Assembly: GCA_026770585.1 (NCBI GenBank)
Contig: MU646353.1
Coordinates: forward strand, 330,840 to 342,585
DNA from: Baffinella frigidus
Taxonomy: Eukaryota > Cryptophyceae > Cryptomonadales > Baffinellaceae
Length of the DNA stretch: 11,746 nucleotides
Reading direction: 5' to 3'
The notes beneath the pieces were generated by a model that was not told where the DNA came from, made no database searches, and saw only the letters and a program-made list of their open reading frames with translations. Position 1 is the first letter of the stretch. The number at the start of each line of letters is the position of its first letter. Positions 9,601-11,746 of this stretch are shown here, piece by piece. The translations under genes were made by a program, and so were the position numbers.

Positions 9601-11690
9601 TCAATCCGGGGAATCCTATCTTCCTTTCAGAATCTCGCAACGGAAAATTATCTTCCTTTCAGAATCTGGCCACGAAAGTTAGTACACAAATGCTTGGAGA
9701 TTTCTAGTAAGTAGAGCGTTTCAACGACCTTTACAACATTTTGAAAAACCGTAAAACCGGGAAATCGCACTTTCAAAACGGACAACAATTACCGCAAACG
9801 CTCTACGAATTGTGTAGGATTTTTTGTTGCCAGATTCCGAAAGAAGAATTAGTTTACCCGGATGAGTCTGCGCCTGCATGCTACCACGTACTGGCGGATT
9901 TCATCTCGGACCATACCAGAATCTGTCCTGATATAAAGGCGTAAGATAGCATCATTTGATGCCTAACATAGCGCATACACCCTAAACTTCCGCGTGGGGA
10001 GCCTAAGATAGCGGGACAGATTCTGGCTTGGTCCGAAATTAGATTGTTTCGCACGATGTATCTCGTTCTGGAACATCACAGGCCACACGAGAATGCAAGA
10101 GGGGCCTATTGAAAACCAAGATAATTTTATATACAGCGTTTGTGTAGTAACTTTCATTGCCCTTGGAGCCACTGAAGCCATCAGTAGGCCAGTCACGAGG
10201 TTGGAACACCCTATCCTGGTACAAAGTTTTACAACCCCACTTGTCAATAGGCTCCTCTAGCATTCTCGAGTGGGGGGCGTGTAGCCTCCGTCCTACGCGT
10301 TTGTATGTGTGAGGCACATCCGCTTGTCTGTCTGGGGATACAACCCCACGTGCGGCCTCATATCTCCGTATAGCGGAAGTGACTGTGTAAAGTCACTCTG
10401 GTCATCCTACACGGGGTTGTATTCCCAAAGTCTGCGGTGCATGGGGGGGCATTGCTGCACAGGTCAAAGAGGGTTTGTCACGTGCAGTGAAGGCCGCCGG
10501 AGGCTTGTTAGGTCCTCCTCCAGTGGCTTGCCTCGCCTTGAAAGGCCCTTACGACGGCGTGCCTCCACTTTAGTGAAGGCAACACTAACAGTGAAAGCAA
10601 CACTCACACCACGACCGCGACCGCGGCGATCGCTTTCAAAAGCCTTTGAAGACTAGTAGTGACTACCCTGGTAGTGGCAGCTAGCAGCTAGCAGCTCTCG
10701 AGTCAGCAAAACACCGCGCGCCTTAAGTTGACGAATGCGGTGAGCATAAGTGGACGAATGCGGAGAGTGGTGCGGGGCAGCAACCTCCAGGGCCCATCGT
10801 TCTTTATCACATAAACCTGGGGAGCCTCACAGCTTATTTTCATAGGACAACAGACTGAAAACCGGGTAGTTAGGCCTACGGTAGGCCGTAGGGCCCCTAG
10901 GACCTGGTTTTTCGTACGATCCCCCCTAGGACCCTACGGCCTACCGTAGGCAATACCGTACGGCCTACCGTAGGCAATACCGGACCCTACGGCCTACCGT
11001 AGGCAATGCCTAACTACCCGGTTTTCAGTCCGGTACCCGATTAATTTGCCGAGGACCGCCTGGAGCCCTAGAGCGTTTCGCAGTCAAGTTAATAGCGGCG
11101 CAACCTATAATTAGTTTTGTAAAGCAACTCGTTCTGGTACAAATTATAAAACAAGGTCCATTTAAAAATAAAAAGGGCTCCAATTCCTTTTTGAACGAGG
11201 TCTTGTTTTACAATTTGTACCAGGAACGAGTCACTTTACAAAACTAATTATAGGTTGCGAGCCTATGAAAGTAACGAACGCTAACCACCCTGATTCCACA
11301 TTGTTGGCCTACCTTTTGAAAGTGACGCACGCCAGTCTTCCCCGGATTTCCGGGCAAGATTGGCCATCTATACAGCGGGCTACGACGGGATTTTTGGCCC
11401 AAATCGGGCCGACTTTCCGTTACCTTATCCGTAGGAACCCCCCTATGTCCCTACGGGTTGCCTACCGTAGAGTCCGAGGTCTTATCGCTTAGGGGTTATT
11501 CAAAGTCCCTCAAAAGTGCGCTGTGTGGCGCCCGTTGTCACCCGATCCAAAATCAGTCAAGTCTGGTCCGAGCTATGGGGTGAGGGGGGTCCTGGCTCGG
11601 ATCCAGCACTGATGAGGTGCTGTGTGGGGTGCAGAAGGACGCGCGATCCAAGGAATCTGACGACAATGACTTGCTGGAGGAGAACCGGGG
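482..11690 (+). CDS. Multi-exon gene of unrecognised family, 5' complete, 3' truncated by window edge
   Basis: Joined exons 482-631, 2479-2640, 4015-4189, 5557-5606, 6939-7004, (7257-7277 tentative), 8602-8880, 9195-9212, 9435-9593, 10695-10739 and 11635-11690 give one open frame of about 393 residues. All introns are phase 0 except intron 3 (phase 1) and intron 11 (phase 2), and every joint is GT-AG. I do not recognise the family. Visible organisation: an Ala/Gly-rich N-terminus (1-19); a probable helical domain (about 20-140) with EFYKVAKPWDV, TPLVTLIKIL, YSYLNAKLRL and VYKEVYQDVKQLIVEV; Ala/Gly/Glu-rich linkers (about 141-300); and a charged coiled-coil-like stretch (about 308-350). No signal peptide or membrane segment is evident. 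Exons are GC-rich with strong G/C third positions, while introns are less GC-rich and repeat-filled. Individual small exons could be wrong or missing; the overall chain is well supported by phase agreement. Confidence 0.72.
851..1007 (+). repeat. Element copy split by a nested insertion (879-956)
   Basis: Bases 851-878 and 957-1007 match the reverse complement of the continuous block 11529-11614 (shared words ATCAGTGCTGGATCC and TAGCTCGGACCAGACTTGAC). The ~78 bp between them match the core of the repeats at 2089-2235 and 2353-2469 (shared CTTCCAACTCCTATGAACAC). So one repeat is inserted within another, and the unoccupied counterpart is present in intron 10. Confidence 0.8.
1080..1273 (+). mobile_element. 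MITE-like element, CCACTCGAG family copy 1 (~190 bp)
   Basis: The terminal inverted repeat is about 28 bp (right end reads AGCATTCTCGAGTGG outward; left end CCGCACGAGAATGCTAGAGG). The element body is 1082-1271 and is flanked by TA on both sides. Internal landmarks are GTGTAGTAACTTTC, a TCACCAGGTTGG block and ATCCTGGTACAAA. It matches 2644-2833 in inverted orientation and 10083-10273 in the same orientation. There is no coding capacity. Confidence 0.82.
1451..1591. repeat. Foldback element sharing the GTGTAGTAATTTTCGTTGCC motif
   Basis: The left arm contains GCATTTGAGTCAAA and GCAACGAAAATTAC. The right arm contains the complements GTAATTTTCGTTGCC and GAGTCAAATACTCG. The arms are about 50-60 bp with mismatches. 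The inner motif is shared with the hairpin at 7552-7689. Confidence 0.65.
2089..2235 (-). mobile_element. 147-bp foldback element with 33-bp terminal inverted repeats
   Basis: The left arm 2089-2121 (TCCGGGAACATGTTTAATTT...) and right arm 2203-2235 (...GAAACATGTTCCCGGA) are inverted repeats with few mismatches. The body contains TATGTGTTCATAGGAGTTGG. The copy at 2353-2469 is the same element in the opposite orientation lacking its outer arm, and 879-956 is the core alone. Confidence 0.85.
2331..2346. repeat. Short CT microsatellite
   Basis: (CT)n run of about 16 bp between the two inverted copies of the 147-bp element. Confidence 0.8.
2353..2469 (+). mobile_element. Truncated copy of the 2089-2235 element, ending 9 nt before exon 2
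   Basis: Matches the reverse complement of 2089-2235 closely, beginning after the lost left arm, and retains the right arm (...AATTAAACATGTTCCGGGA). Its end lies about nine bases before the acceptor of intron 1, so the element supplies most of the sequence upstream of that splice site. Confidence 0.85.
2479..2640 (+). CDS. Exon 2, residues 51-104
   Basis: The exon lies between acceptor GGACGCAG (ending 2478) and donor GTACCA (2641), with 162 nt in phase 0 on both sides. It encodes 54 residues beginning TPLVTLIKILRGG, then an acidic/Pro turn (PTGDSADP), then MKAFYSYLNAKLRLRMIL and KEFPQRPEFQ. Regularly spaced Leu/Ile/Tyr suggest two amphipathic helices in a folded domain. The upstream repeat element stops only about nine bases before the acceptor, and the downstream element starts three bases inside the intron, so both splice sites are bracketed by repeats. 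Confidence 0.8.
2642..2835 (-). mobile_element. MITE-like element, CCACTCGAG family copy 2, abutting the donor of intron 2
   Basis: Inverted relative to copies at 1080-1273 and 10083-10273. The body 2644-2833 is flanked by TA on both sides, as in copy 1. The left TA overlaps the intron donor: exon ...CCAG then GTACCACTCG, so the T of GT is the first base of the flanking TA. The terminal repeat contains GAATGCTGGAG / GGCATTCTCG. Confidence 0.83.
2908..3067. repeat. Long hairpin with a perfect 55-bp stem
   Basis: Arms 2923-2977 and 2998-3052 are exact reverse complements over 55 bp, with a 20-nt loop. Imperfect pairing continues outward to TAGGGTAAC / GTTACCCT. It contains the word GGCCTACGG/CCGTAGGCC several times. 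A related element lies at 10854-11029 in intron 10. Confidence 0.93.
3098..3309 (+). mobile_element. MITE-like element, ~210-bp CCACTCGAG subfamily copy 1
   Basis: Begins CCACTCGAGGCTGG and ends CTAGCCTCGAGTGG. Inside, GTGGGGTTGTTAAATT and TAGTACCAGTCACGGGCAGG match the reverse complement of the copy at 6150-6359. It also contains a local palindrome around CACGTAGCTCAAGGAATTCC (3174 onward). There is no coding capacity. Confidence 0.82.
3418..3490 (+). repeat. GTAGGAACC repeat, copy 1
   Basis: Begins with a short palindrome (GGCCAAATCGGCC) and contains CCGTAGGAACCCCCCTATGT and CCTACGGGTTGCCTACCGTAG-like sequence. Matches 8250-8383 and 11396-11528. Local hairpins (CCGTAGG/CCTACGG; CTACGG/CCGTAG) are possible. 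Confidence 0.8.
3868..4014 (+). repeat. Shared intron-end repeat, copy 1 (3' end of intron 2)
   Basis: Runs from about GAGAGATTTGG to the acceptor. Shared blocks are TGCCAAACAACCAGCGTCAG, CACACATGCT, TTGTGCCACTA, CCCGTGTCGGCCGCTCATAC and TGGATGGATTCTAACTCC, then a pyrimidine-rich tract and CAG. CTAAC at 3987-3991 is a plausible branch site, its A about 24 nt before the splice. Copies end introns 3 and 4 in the same way. Confidence 0.9.
4015..4189 (+). CDS. Exon 3, residues 105-162 plus first base of codon 163
   Basis: The acceptor CTACCGCAG ends at 4014. The frame reads EPETQRVYKEVYQDVKQLIV then EVGENKKHIETACRAAGG, continuing the helical domain, then an Ala/Gly/Glu-rich tail ending AAEPRH. 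The donor GTGATT begins at 4190, leaving one base (phase 1) that joins GC of exon 4 to make Gly. The last 24 bases, including the donor GT, are exactly repeated at 4309-4332, so splicing from the second copy (GTACGC at 4331) is a formal alternative. That would bring stop codons of the intervening 141 bp into frame, so the first copy is preferred. Confidence 0.77.
4271..4310 (+). repeat. 20-bp tandem duplication
   Basis: AGTAAAGAATAAGTTGACGG occurs twice in direct succession (4271-4290 and 4291-4310), immediately before the duplicate of the exon 3 end. Confidence 0.93.
4309..4332 (+). repeat. Duplicate of exon 3 terminus and donor site
   Basis: The 24 bp at 4168-4191 (GGGGCTGCGGAGCCGAGGCA + TGGT) are repeated exactly at 4309-4332, 141 bp downstream. 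The copy includes the exon end and the GT of the 5' splice site. Confidence 0.93.
4344..4449 (+). repeat. Minisatellite, four diverged ~27-bp units
   Basis: Units begin CATGGTGGAGCCATTTATTT, CGTGGTGGAGCCGTTTATTC, CATGGTGGAGCCATTTGTTT and CCATTGGAGCCGTTCAGTTG. The TGGAGCC(A/G)TT core also occurs in intron 6. Confidence 0.82.
4469..4618. mobile_element. 150-bp foldback element with 37-bp terminal inverted repeats
   Basis: Arms 4469-4505 (CCACACGAGGCTATCCATGC...) and 4582-4618 (...GCATGGATAGCCTCGTGTGG) pair with a single mismatch. The terminus CCACACGAGG resembles the CCACTCGAG families. The interior contains AAAATTACTACACACAC, the motif shared by several other elements here. Confidence 0.88.
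4650..4711. repeat. Small foldback, copy 1
   Basis: CTGGGGATACAGTCCCGTGT pairs imperfectly with ACACGGGACGGAACCCCCAG. The internal GTGTAAAGTCACTC matches 10331-10427. Confidence 0.75.
4752..4931. repeat. Foldback with ~29-bp arms
   Basis: Left arm CTACTGCAAAGCCCCAGGGG (4752 onward) and right arm ending CCCCTGTGGCTTTGCAATAG (ending 4931) are inverted repeats with about three mismatches. Confidence 0.8.
4956..5250. repeat. 50-bp perfect direct repeat pair and foldback partner
   Basis: 4956-5005 and 5101-5150 are identical over 50 bp (CTCCATGTTGCCGTGTACCT...). The end of this unit reappears inverted at about 5214-5246 (TTCTTATGAGCGAGGTACCA), making a foldback from 5101 to 5250. A further copy, with a six-base deletion in GTACCTGTACAGG, starts at 6541. 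Confidence 0.88.
5151..5213 (+). repeat. ~63-bp block duplicated in intron 4
   Basis: CGCCCCCCTAGGACCCTACA through CCTATGTGGGGGG is repeated at 6583-6645. In intron 4 the GGTGGTCCTATGTGGGGG tail is additionally duplicated in tandem. Confidence 0.88.
5413..5556 (+). repeat. Shared intron-end repeat, copy 2 (3' end of intron 3)
   Basis: Same blocks and order as at 3868-4014: TGCCAAACAACCAGCGTCAG, GCACATGCTCGACGCGTTGT, CCCGTGTCGGCCGCTCATAC, CCGGATGGATTCTAACTCC, pyrimidines, CAG. CTAAC at 5535-5539 is about 18 nt before the acceptor. Confidence 0.9.
5557..5606 (+). CDS. Exon 4, small exon, residues 163-179
   Basis: The 50-nt exon follows acceptor CCCTACGCAG (ending 5556), which closes the second copy of the shared intron-end repeat. 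Entered in phase 1, it reads (G)AAQALANLKEDSATRP and ends at CGCCCG with donor GTAGCC at 5607 (phase 0). The phase agreement with exon 3 is good evidence for an exon this short. A second AG six bases downstream (GGCGCAG) would change the product by two residues and keep frame. Confidence 0.68.
5634..5816 (+). mobile_element. Foldback element, 159-bp core, copy 1
   Basis: The core 5643-5801 starts GCAACCTATAATTAGTTTTG and ends with its complement TAATTATAGGTTGC. The arms continue through AAAG(T/C)AACTCGTTC and TGGTACAAATTATAAAACA, giving about 65 bp of near-complete pairing. The copy at 11084-11268 is in the opposite orientation and matches across the flanks as well. Confidence 0.92.
5925..6060 (+). 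repeat. Repeat shared between introns 4 and 6, copy 1
   Basis: Contains CACTAAGCAGCGGCCGAG, AACTGGATAAGATTC, CGTTTAGATGGACTG and TGAAGGCCCCGGTGGCT, each with a counterpart in order at about 8420-8558. Confidence 0.78.
6150..6359 (-). mobile_element. MITE-like element, ~210-bp CCACTCGAG subfamily copy 2
   Basis: Begins CCACGCGAGGCTAG and ends GAGCCTCGAGTGG. The block CAAGCCTGCCCGTGACTGGT and ACTAAATTCAACAGCCCCAC is the inverse of 3098-3309. A local palindrome GTCACGTAACCTGCG / CGCGGGTTACGTGAC lies at 6250-6288. Confidence 0.82.
6541..6660 (+). repeat. Intron 4 copy of the intron 3 blocks
   Basis: Matches 5102-5213: CATGTTGCCGTGTACAGGGG onward, then CGCCCCCCTAGGACC to CTATGTGGGGGG. The later GGTGGTCCTATGTGGGGG is duplicated. 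Confidence 0.85.
6795..6938 (+). repeat. Shared intron-end repeat, copy 3 (3' end of intron 4)
   Basis: Same order of blocks as the two earlier copies, slightly more diverged: CGCCAAACAATCAGCGTCAG, GCACATGCTCGACGCTTTGT, TTAGCCGCTCAATCGAGCAT, CCGGATGGATTCTAACTCC, then CAG. CTAAC at 6913-6917 is about 22 nt before the acceptor. Confidence 0.9.
6939..7004 (+). CDS. Exon 5, small exon, residues 180-201
   Basis: The acceptor AATTCGCAG ends at 6938, at the end of the third copy of the shared intron-end repeat. The 66-nt exon is phase 0 at both ends and encodes RKIRAADMAGASAPEDMIDL plus TE, a basic start followed by an acidic amphipathic segment. The donor GTGATG begins at 7005. The frame stays open further downstream, but only through a GA microsatellite that gives Arg/Glu low complexity, so the exon end is set by the donor and by the change in composition. 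Confidence 0.7.
7065..7229. repeat. GA/GAGC/GAGG-rich microsatellite in intron 5
   Basis: About 165 bp of purine-rich repeat. It produces long Arg/Glu frames on + and Ser/Leu frames on -, all artefacts. It lies between exon 5 and the tentative microexon. Confidence 0.95.
7257..7277 (+). CDS. Exon 6, tentative 21-nt microexon
   Basis: An acceptor-like ACACACACAG ends at 7256 and a donor-like GTGATG begins at 7278. The 21 nt between them (TAC ACA GAC GAG GTT CAG ATG) encode YTDEVQM and are in phase 0 on both sides, so inclusion or skipping does not disturb the reading frame. There is no long pyrimidine tract immediately upstream, and the region just before is the GA microsatellite. This is a weak call made because another microexon (9195-9212) seems needed in the same gene. 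Confidence 0.35.
7552..7689. mobile_element. 138-bp foldback element with 54-bp arms
   Basis: Arms 7552-7605 (TATCCGGGGAAACCTATTTT...) and 7636-7689 (...AAATAGGTTTCCCCGGATA) pair with about four mismatches. The inner end carries TGTGTAGTAATTTTGATTGC. Its terminus resembles the sequence just after the donor of intron 9 (9605-9650). Confidence 0.9.
7933..8094. mobile_element. Long foldback element, about 58-bp arms
   Basis: Left arm AGCGCTTGTGGGAAAACTTG... and right arm ...AAGTTTTCCCGCACGCGCT are nearly exact complements through GCCGATTTCAACGAGAAATG and TTTTCAGAA. The right arm has an 11-base extra segment. The loop contains AATCGTTTAGATGGACC, also found at 3649, 6006 and 8511 (diverged). Confidence 0.9.
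8250..8383 (+). repeat. GTAGGAACC repeat, copy 2 (diverged)
   Basis: Begins with hairpin GGGCACTCAGTGCCC, then GAGTTTCCG, CCTTATCCTTAGGAACC and AGGTCTTATCGCCTAGGGGT, ending CGCTGTGTGG. Aligns in order with 11396-11528. Confidence 0.8.
8420..8558 (+). repeat. Repeat shared between introns 4 and 6, copy 2
   Basis: ACCACTTAGCAGCGACCGAG, ATGGATAAGATTCCAGTACA, GTTTAGTTGGACTG and GGTGAAGACCCCGGTGGCT match 5925-6060 in order. It ends about 43 bp before exon 7. Confidence 0.78.
8602..8880 (+). CDS. Exon 7, long Ala/Gly/Glu-rich linker exon, residues about 209-301
   Basis: The acceptor GAAACAAACAG ends at 8601 and the strong donor GTAAGC begins at 8881; 279 nt, phase 0 at both ends. The product starts TEEAEDVRMLESAGWKSEMD, then runs through a low-complexity GEGQSDRPSAEPAGAAGAQ / GGGAQGGEAQGARKRLGED section encoded by long G tracts, and ends GGGAVVEQLGAAVENLSL. 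It reads as a disordered linker with short helical ends. Composition is much more GC-rich than the flanking introns. The antisense Pro/Arg-rich open frame is a mirror of this exon. Confidence 0.73.
8881..9194 (+). other. Intron 7 (314 nt)
   Basis: Donor GTAAGC, acceptor GACCAG. Includes a short TTTAG(T/TT)GG-type slippage tract (8928-8960). No other repeat from the window was recognised here, which makes it unlike the large introns. Confidence 0.6.
9195..9212 (+). CDS. Exon 8, 18-nt microexon (IRMLEQ)
   Basis: The acceptor GTATGACCAG ends at 9194 and the donor GTAAAA begins at 9213. The 18 nt encode IRMLEQ in phase 0 on both sides, fitting exon 7 upstream and the phase 0 entry of exon 9. The similarity to VRMLES near the start of exon 7 is noted but may be chance. 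The extreme shortness lowers confidence; skipping it would leave the frame intact. Confidence 0.5.
9435..9593 (+). CDS. Exon 9, charged coiled-coil-like segment, residues about 308-360
   Basis: The frame encodes KALGGARSLDERESEHVARE, then QKSREAEMGRRLAKMNLASL and PAGKALEAVKQLV, a highly charged run with heptad-like Leu/Met/Val spacing that suggests a coiled coil. The phase-0 acceptor is GTCGAGCAG (ending 9434). The stronger-looking GACACAG (ending 9414) would need phase 1 input and would add APPPVEQ, so the exact start is uncertain by 20 nt. Donor options in frame are GTGCGT at 9594 (preferred), GTGGTG at 9591 and GTAAAG at 9579. Confidence 0.65.
9617..9680 (+). repeat. ~32-bp direct repeat at the start of intron 9
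   Basis: TATCTTCCTTTCAGAATCT occurs at 9617 and 9649, each followed by GCAACG/CCACG and GAAA. Resembles the arm of the 7552-7689 foldback (TATTTTCCTTTCA... GGCAACGAAAATTAC). Confidence 0.75.
9908..10033. repeat. Inverted repeat with TAAGATAGC words
   Basis: GGACCATACCAGAATCTGTCC pairs with GGACAGATTCTGGCTTGGTCC with two mismatches. Between them are GTAAGATAGC, CCTAACATAGC and CCTAAGATAGC. Confidence 0.75.
10083..10273 (+). mobile_element. MITE-like element, CCACTCGAG family copy 3 (191 bp)
   Basis: Begins CCACACGAGAATGCAAGAGG and ends CTAGCATTCTCGAGTGG. Same orientation and internal order as 1080-1273 (TGTGTAGTAACTTTC, CAGTCACGAGGTTGG, CTATCCTGGTACAAA). It lacks the flanking TA seen at the other two copies. 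Confidence 0.85.
10331..10427. repeat. Small foldback, copy 2
   Basis: TCTGGGGATACAACCCCACGTG-type left arm pairs with CACGGGGTTGTATTCCCA. Shares GTGTAAAGTCACTC and TCCTACACGG with 4650-4711. Confidence 0.78.
10695..10739 (+). CDS. Exon 10, small exon (15 residues)
   Basis: The acceptor AGCTAGCAG ends at 10694 and the donor GTGAGC begins at 10740. The 45 nt, phase 0 at both ends, encode LSSQQNTARLKLTNA. A second AG (GTCAG, ending 10706) would also be in frame and give a 33-nt exon. Two oddities surround it: the acceptor heptamer CTAGCAG is duplicated in tandem, and the last ~17 exon bases plus donor are followed by a diverged duplicate at 10746-10763. Assignment rests on the donor quality and matching phase. 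Confidence 0.5.
10854..11029. repeat. Hairpin element related to 2908-3067, with internal tandem amplification
   Basis: Outer arms 10854-10875 (ACTGAAAACCGGGTAGTTAG...) and 11008-11029 are perfect complements over 22 bp. The right side carries three successive CTACGGCCTACCGTAGGCAA units where the intron 2 hairpin has one, so the arms are unequal. Confidence 0.88.
11084..11268 (-). mobile_element. Foldback element, 159-bp core, copy 2 (inverse orientation)
   Basis: The core 11100-11258 is the inverse of 5643-5801 with few differences, and the flanks (TTAATAGCGGC on one side, GAGCCTATGA on the other) also match. The element therefore extends beyond the obvious inverted arms. Confidence 0.9.
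11396..11528 (+). repeat. GTAGGAACC repeat, copy 3
   Basis: Begins GGCCCAAATCGGGCC, then CCGTAGGAACCCCCCTATGT, CCCTACGGGTTGCCTACCG and AGGTCTTATCGCTTAGGGGT, ending CGCTGTGTGG. Closest to 3418-3490 in the first half and to 8250-8383 in the second. Confidence 0.83.
11529..11614 (-). repeat. Uninterrupted counterpart of the split repeat at 851-1007
   Basis: Its reverse complement runs ATCAGTGCTGGATCCGAGCC ... CCCCATAGCTCGGACCAGAC ... GGATCGGGTGACAACGGGCG continuously, without the ~78-bp insertion found in intron 1. Confidence 0.85.
11635..11690 (+). CDS. Exon 11, acidic exon, last coding segment in the window
   Basis: The acceptor GGGGTGCAG ends at 11634 and the frame reads KDARSKESDDNDLLEENRG, a charged acidic segment. 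The donor GTACAC at 11691 gives a phase 2 exit. Without splicing, the frame would run into the ACCCTCA repeats and read a Leu-Asn-Pro/Ser-Thr low-complexity tail, which is a common artefact of such repeats. The gene must continue beyond the window. Confidence 0.55.
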
Positions 11691-11694
11691 GTAC

Positions 11695-11746
11695 ACCCTC
11701 AACCCTCAACCCTCAACCCTCAACCCAAAACCCTCAACCCTCAACC
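11695..11746. repeat. ACCCTCA (telomere-like) tandem repeat, continues past the window
   Basis: Seven copies of a CCCTCAA-type 7-mer with one variant unit (AACCCAA near 11722-11728). It starts four bases into the last intron. The C-rich strand points to the right end, opposite to what a right-hand chromosome end would show, so it is interstitial here. Confidence 0.9.

Larger units (their letters stand above)
9594..10694 (+). other. Intron 9 (1101 nt)
   Basis: Donor GTGCGT, acceptor CTAGCAG. Opens with sequence resembling the terminus of the 7552-7689 foldback and a ~32-bp direct repeat (9617-9678). It then contains an inverted pair (9908-9929 with 10013-10033) around three TAA(G/C)ATAGC words, a 190-bp CCACTCGAG element (10083-10273) and a small foldback (10331-10427). 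Bases 10440-10690 show only short AACACT(A/C)AC and CGACCGCGACCGCGGCGATCG repeats. Confidence 0.65.
10740..11634 (+). other. Intron 10 (895 nt), repeat mosaic
   Basis: Donor GTGAGC, acceptor GGTGCAG. Contains a hairpin related to that of intron 2 (10854-11029), the 159-bp foldback in inverse orientation (11084-11268), the GTAGGAACC repeat copy 3 (11396-11528), and the unoccupied counterpart of the intron 1 nested insertion (11529-11614). No gene is seen. Confidence 0.65.

Noticed and set aside
9741-9944. 67-residue open frame in intron 9
   Set aside because: No good start context, AT-rich composition unlike the exons, and its end overlaps the inverted repeat at 9908-9929.
851-10273. CRISPR array or phage-type repeats
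   Set aside because: Repeats are long, dispersed, in both orientations and without regular spacers; splice sites and codon pattern are eukaryotic.
11695-11746. True chromosome end
   Set aside because: At the right end of the + strand a telomere should be G-rich; here it is C-rich and follows coding sequence in the same direction.

Overview
The window is eukaryotic nuclear DNA. It holds the 5' part of one intron-rich, GC-rich protein-coding gene on the + strand, and the gene runs off the right edge. I reconstruct 10 coding exons plus one tentative 21-nt microexon between 482 and 11690. They encode about 393 residues, all joints stay in frame, and every intron is GT-AG. No bacterial-type operon, rRNA, tRNA or CRISPR array is visible. 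A unicellular alga or other protist is the best guess: GC-rich Ala/Gly-rich exons, less GC-rich introns crowded with short inverted-repeat elements, and a CCCTCAA-type telomere-like repeat. The lineage cannot be fixed from this sequence.

Layout: 1-481 is upstream/5'UTR sequence with a GA microsatellite, a weak TATA-like site and two short GC-rich duplications. Exon 1 (482-631) starts at an ATG in excellent Kozak context. Exons 2-5 (2479-2640, 4015-4189, 5557-5606, 6939-7004) are separated by introns of 1.3-1.85 kb. A possible microexon lies at 7257-7277, then the long low-complexity exon 7 (8602-8880), an 18-nt microexon (9195-9212), a charged helical exon (9435-9593), and small exons at 10695-10739 and 11635-11690. 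The last intron opens directly into ACCCTCA repeats. I do not recognise the protein family. Residues about 20-140 look like an alpha-helical domain, followed by Ala/Gly/Glu-rich linkers and a charged coiled-coil-like stretch.

The noncoding 80-85% is the most interesting part. It is a mosaic of at least eight families of short non-autonomous elements, mostly foldback or MITE-like, with no transposase visible. They include a ~190-bp family with CCACTCGAG termini (3 copies) and a ~210-bp relative (2 copies), a 159-bp foldback (2 copies in opposite orientation), long hairpins including a perfect 55-bp stem, and a nested insertion whose unoccupied counterpart lies elsewhere in the window. Three consecutive introns (2, 3, 4) end in the same ~140-bp repeat, which carries the likely branch site (CTAAC) and polypyrimidine tract and stops at the 3' splice site. 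Other elements sit a few bases from splice sites of introns 1, 2 and 9. This is what introner-type, intron-generating mobile elements would look like, and is the main candidate for a new system here. Exon 3 and exon 10 also have their 5' splice-site region duplicated just downstream.
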